A stretch of DNA of 64,000 nt, from the NCBI GenBank assembly GCA_022984795.1, contig JALIHJ010000001.1, positions 310,001-374,000 of the forward strand, given 5' to 3'. The stretch is from Fabrea salina. Taxonomy: Eukaryota; Ciliophora; Heterotrichea; Heterotrichida; Fabreidae. The translations under genes were made by a program, and so were the position numbers. Within the stretch, counting starts at the first letter, position 1; each line of letters begins with the position of its first letter. The notes beneath the pieces are model-generated. The model worked only from the letters and a program-made list of their open reading frames with translations. It ran no database searches and was not told the DNA's origin. Shown here one piece after another: positions 62,337 to 64,000 of this stretch.

Positions 62337-63059
62337 ATGAGCTTTTCGGGTTTTGGCAAACCTCAACAAACTCCAGGGTTCCAAAAAACATCTGGGTTTA
62401 CACAACAAACTAACATTGGCTTTGGACAACAAGCTAACACTGGTTTTGGACAACAAACTAACACTGGTTTTGGACAACAAACTAACACTGGTTTTGGACA
62501 ACAAACTAACACTGGTTTTGGACAACAAGCTAACACTGGATTTACACAACAAACTAACACTGGTTTTGGACAACAAGCTAACACTGGGTTTAGTAAAGGA
62601 GCAAGTGCTGGTTTTGGACAAGGAACTAACACTGGTTTTGGACAACAAACTAACACTGGGTTTAGTAAAGGAGCAAGTGCTGGTTTTGGAAAAGGAACTA
62701 ACACTGGCTTTGGGCAGTCTAGTACTGGATTTGCAAAACAATCTAACTCTAATTTTGGTCCAAAAAATTCTACGGGCTTTGGACAACAATCTAATTTCAT
62801 CCAACAGCCCAAAGCCGGGTTCTCGCAACAAGTTCCAACAGGATTCAGTAAGGGGGGATTTCAAACTCCTCAAAGTTTTGCCACAGGACTAACTAAAGGA
62901 GTTCAACAACCAACTCAGAAAGTACAAAACTTTTCAACAGAATTCCAAAAAGAAACCTACTCAAGCAACTTAAGTCCAGAAGAGATCAAAAGTTTCAAAA
63001 GCAACAAGTTTGAACTGGGCCACATACCCCTCAACCCCCCCACACAAGAGTTAGCTTAA
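62337..63059 (+). CDS. NUP42: FG nucleoporin NUP42/Rip1-like
   Basis: 240 residues. Residues 1-150 are GFGQQ(A/T)NT repeats. The C-terminal 35 residues (LSPEEIKSFKSNKFELGHIP, then LNPPTQELA) match the GLE1-binding tail of NUP42/Rip1. NUP42 recruits GLE1 to activate DBP5 on the cytoplasmic pore face. The CCCH finger of the human protein is absent, as in yeast. Antisense and out-of-frame open frames here are repeat artefacts. Confidence 0.9.
   Translation: MSFSGFGKPQQTPGFQKTSGFTQQTNIGFGQQANTGFGQQTNTGFGQQTNTGFGQQTNTGFGQQANTGFTQQTNTGFGQQANTGFSKGASAGFGQGTNTGFGQQTNTGFSKGASAGFGKGTNTGFGQSSTGFAKQSNSNFGPKNSTGFGQQSNFIQQPKAGFSQQVPTGFSKGGFQTPQSFATGLTKGVQQPTQKVQNFSTEFQKETYSSNLSPEEIKSFKSNKFELGHIPLNPPTQELA
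62402..62712 (+). repeat. 24-bp tandem repeat array in NUP42
   Basis: Unit like ggacaacaaactaacactgg plus ttt tg (24 bp, 8 residues, N-T-G-F-G-Q-Q-T). Nearly identical units give way to variants coding GFSKGASA. Low divergence suggests recent expansion or homogenisation. Confidence 0.85.
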
Positions 63060-63079
63060 TGCTGTCATAATTAACTATC

Positions 63080-64000
63080 CTATTCTTTAGAGTTCAGGTC
63101 AGCAAAATCAGACTCACTGTCACTGTCAGACTGGCTTTCCAAAGAGTCATTTCCGCTTTCAGTTTTAAGTTTTTTGTAAGGAGAAGGACTTGTCGAACTC
63201 AGCCTTCTTTTCAAAGAAGTCGGCAACAAAGCAAACATGTCTAACTGCCCTATGTTCTCAAGTGTAAAAGGTGCTTCTGGAAGAGGATGCCAGCAAGAGG
63301 TAGACAAGTCTAGCCATGCCCGGTGAAGTATTGGAATCTGTCTCCGCCTTGCATACTGTGTCTTTTTAGTTCCATAAACACTTGCAATCAAGTGGGTAGT
63401 TGACTCGTTGACCTGTGTTTGGCAAGTTGCCCCAAAACTTTCAGCCAGTTTCCACAAAGGGTCCTCTTTGGGTTCTTTGTCCAAAGGAATAATTCCACTA
63501 AAAGTTATTTTGCAGTCACTTAGTACCTCTGACTTCAAAGTGTTCAAGATACTTTTAACGTCTGCGTTCTCTTCGGAGTAAAACTTCCAGTGAACTCTTG
63601 TGAGCAGTTCACTCATGAAGTAAAGCACCACGTCGTTGTCCCTAGTGAATTTGGCAGAAATGGGGTCGGGTTCTTGGATAAAGTAAACAAACCTTTCGCA
63701 AAGTATCAAGTTCGGGCAGTTTGGCCACACTTCGTATGTATCGTCTAGTATCACAGCCATTGTGTCGTCAAATGGCATAATCATTTTCAGCGACTTCACT
63801 GCTTGGTCTGGCGCGTCATCTCTAAATAGGCCTTACTTTGAAAAAACCCTCCCTCCGAAGTACTCTCGGTTAGGGTCGAGTATTTTTATAATTGCTTCTG
63901 CGTACTTGTGAGTCCCCATTGTGTAAACACACATCTGGTAAAGGTCCTTCAAGTTATTCAGAAAAAACTCCAAGTGAGGACGCAGTTTAGTAGTGAAAGT
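63080..64000 (-). CDS. FCP1: FCP1 RNA polymerase II CTD phosphatase, C-terminal part (runs off right edge)
   Basis: 301 residues are visible across a 15-nt intron (63822-63836). The upstream exon reads TTKLRPHLEFFLNNLKDLYQMCVYTMGTHKYA, AIIKILDPNREYF, as in the FCP1 catalytic core. The next exon has AVILDDTYEVWPNCPNLILCE, then a BRCT domain (ITFSGIIPLDK, GATCQTQVNESTTHLIA, SYGT-type KKTQYARR). An acidic Ser-rich tail follows, the usual site for TFIIF binding. The catalytic DLDET loop is beyond the window. FCP1 dephosphorylates Ser2 of the polymerase II tail. Confidence 0.93.
63822..63836 (-). other. 15-nt intron in FCP1
   Basis: gtaaggcctatttag on the minus strand, phase 2. Removal joins RVFSK|DDAPDQAV and restores the frame into the BRCT part. 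Confidence 0.93.

Noticed and set aside
62259-62892. Long frames antisense to, or shifted within, the NUP42 gene
   Set aside because: The 24-bp repeat keeps several frames open. Only the GFGQQ frame ends in the conserved NUP42 tail.

Overview
The window looks like part of the macronuclear genome of a heterotrich ciliate (Stentor/Fabrea-like). Three things point there. Genes lie almost wall to wall with very short gaps. Nearly all introns I can prove are exactly 15 nt and fit GTA-N6-A-N3-AG with an invariant A at position 10. Many products are ciliary or typical of ciliates: TmcB-like PAS/multi-TM proteins, RSPH14, SAXO and an AXDND1-like protein. All three stop codons act as stops (mostly TAA, about seven TAG, three TGA) and Trp is TGG throughout, so the code is standard. 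That argues against Blepharisma or Condylostoma. The species is an inference only. I see no tRNA, rRNA, transposon, viral element or CRISPR array, and no gene-free stretch longer than about 110 bp.

Layout. 1-8.3 kb: the 5' end of a TmcB-like gene running off the left edge, a large secreted Cys-rich orphan, and a complete TmcB-like gene. 8.4-13 kb: a PNUTS-like PP1 regulator assembled across two introns, a tiny twin-CX9C protein, three tandem sigma-like GSTs (the middle one chimeric) and an ABHD13-like hydrolase. 13-19.7 kb: a 71-residue MGC-anchored coiled coil, a copine with a tiny first exon, a PINX1-like G-patch protein, three small orphans, TRM5, and an ankyrin/coiled-coil/non-canonical poly(A) polymerase fusion. 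19.8-25.4 kb: another TmcB-like gene and a sugar transporter. 25.4-36.7 kb: a small coiled coil, RSPH14, PDI, SMC4, a TGL2-like lipase, an SLC35F transporter, a secreted orphan, LSM12 and a complete TRIM protein. 36.7-45.1 kb: a Nup214/Nup159-like nucleoporin, a multi-TM orphan, a BIR protein, an SH3 protein, PSMA2, HEI10, a small coiled coil and eIF2-alpha. 45.1-52.4 kb: an AXDND1-like protein, RRP41, a Cys-rich single-TM protein, a helical orphan, TSG101 and a DHHC acyltransferase. 52.4-64 kb: SDS22 with three 15-nt introns, an R2R3 MYB, a kinesin-7/RCC1 fusion, a two-TM orphan, SAXO, mitochondrial MetRS, a WEE1-like kinase, an EF-hand/C2/TM protein, NUP42, and FCP1 running off the right edge.

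Some genes share a process. PNUTS and SDS22 both regulate PP1. Nup214 and NUP42 both belong to the cytoplasmic mRNA-export face of the pore. SMC4, the BIR protein, the CENP-E-like kinesin, the WEE1-like kinase and MYB are division-related. RSPH14, SAXO and AXDND1 are axonemal. Nothing suggests true operons, yet two head-to-tail pairs have the stop codon abutting the next ATG (TAAATG), one divergent pair has start codons 1 bp apart, and several convergent pairs overlap at their stop codons. The most unusual items are the kinesin-RCC1 fusion, the ankyrin-poly(A) polymerase fusion, the 39-nt intron that restores the PP1-docking motif of PNUTS, and the extreme gene packing.
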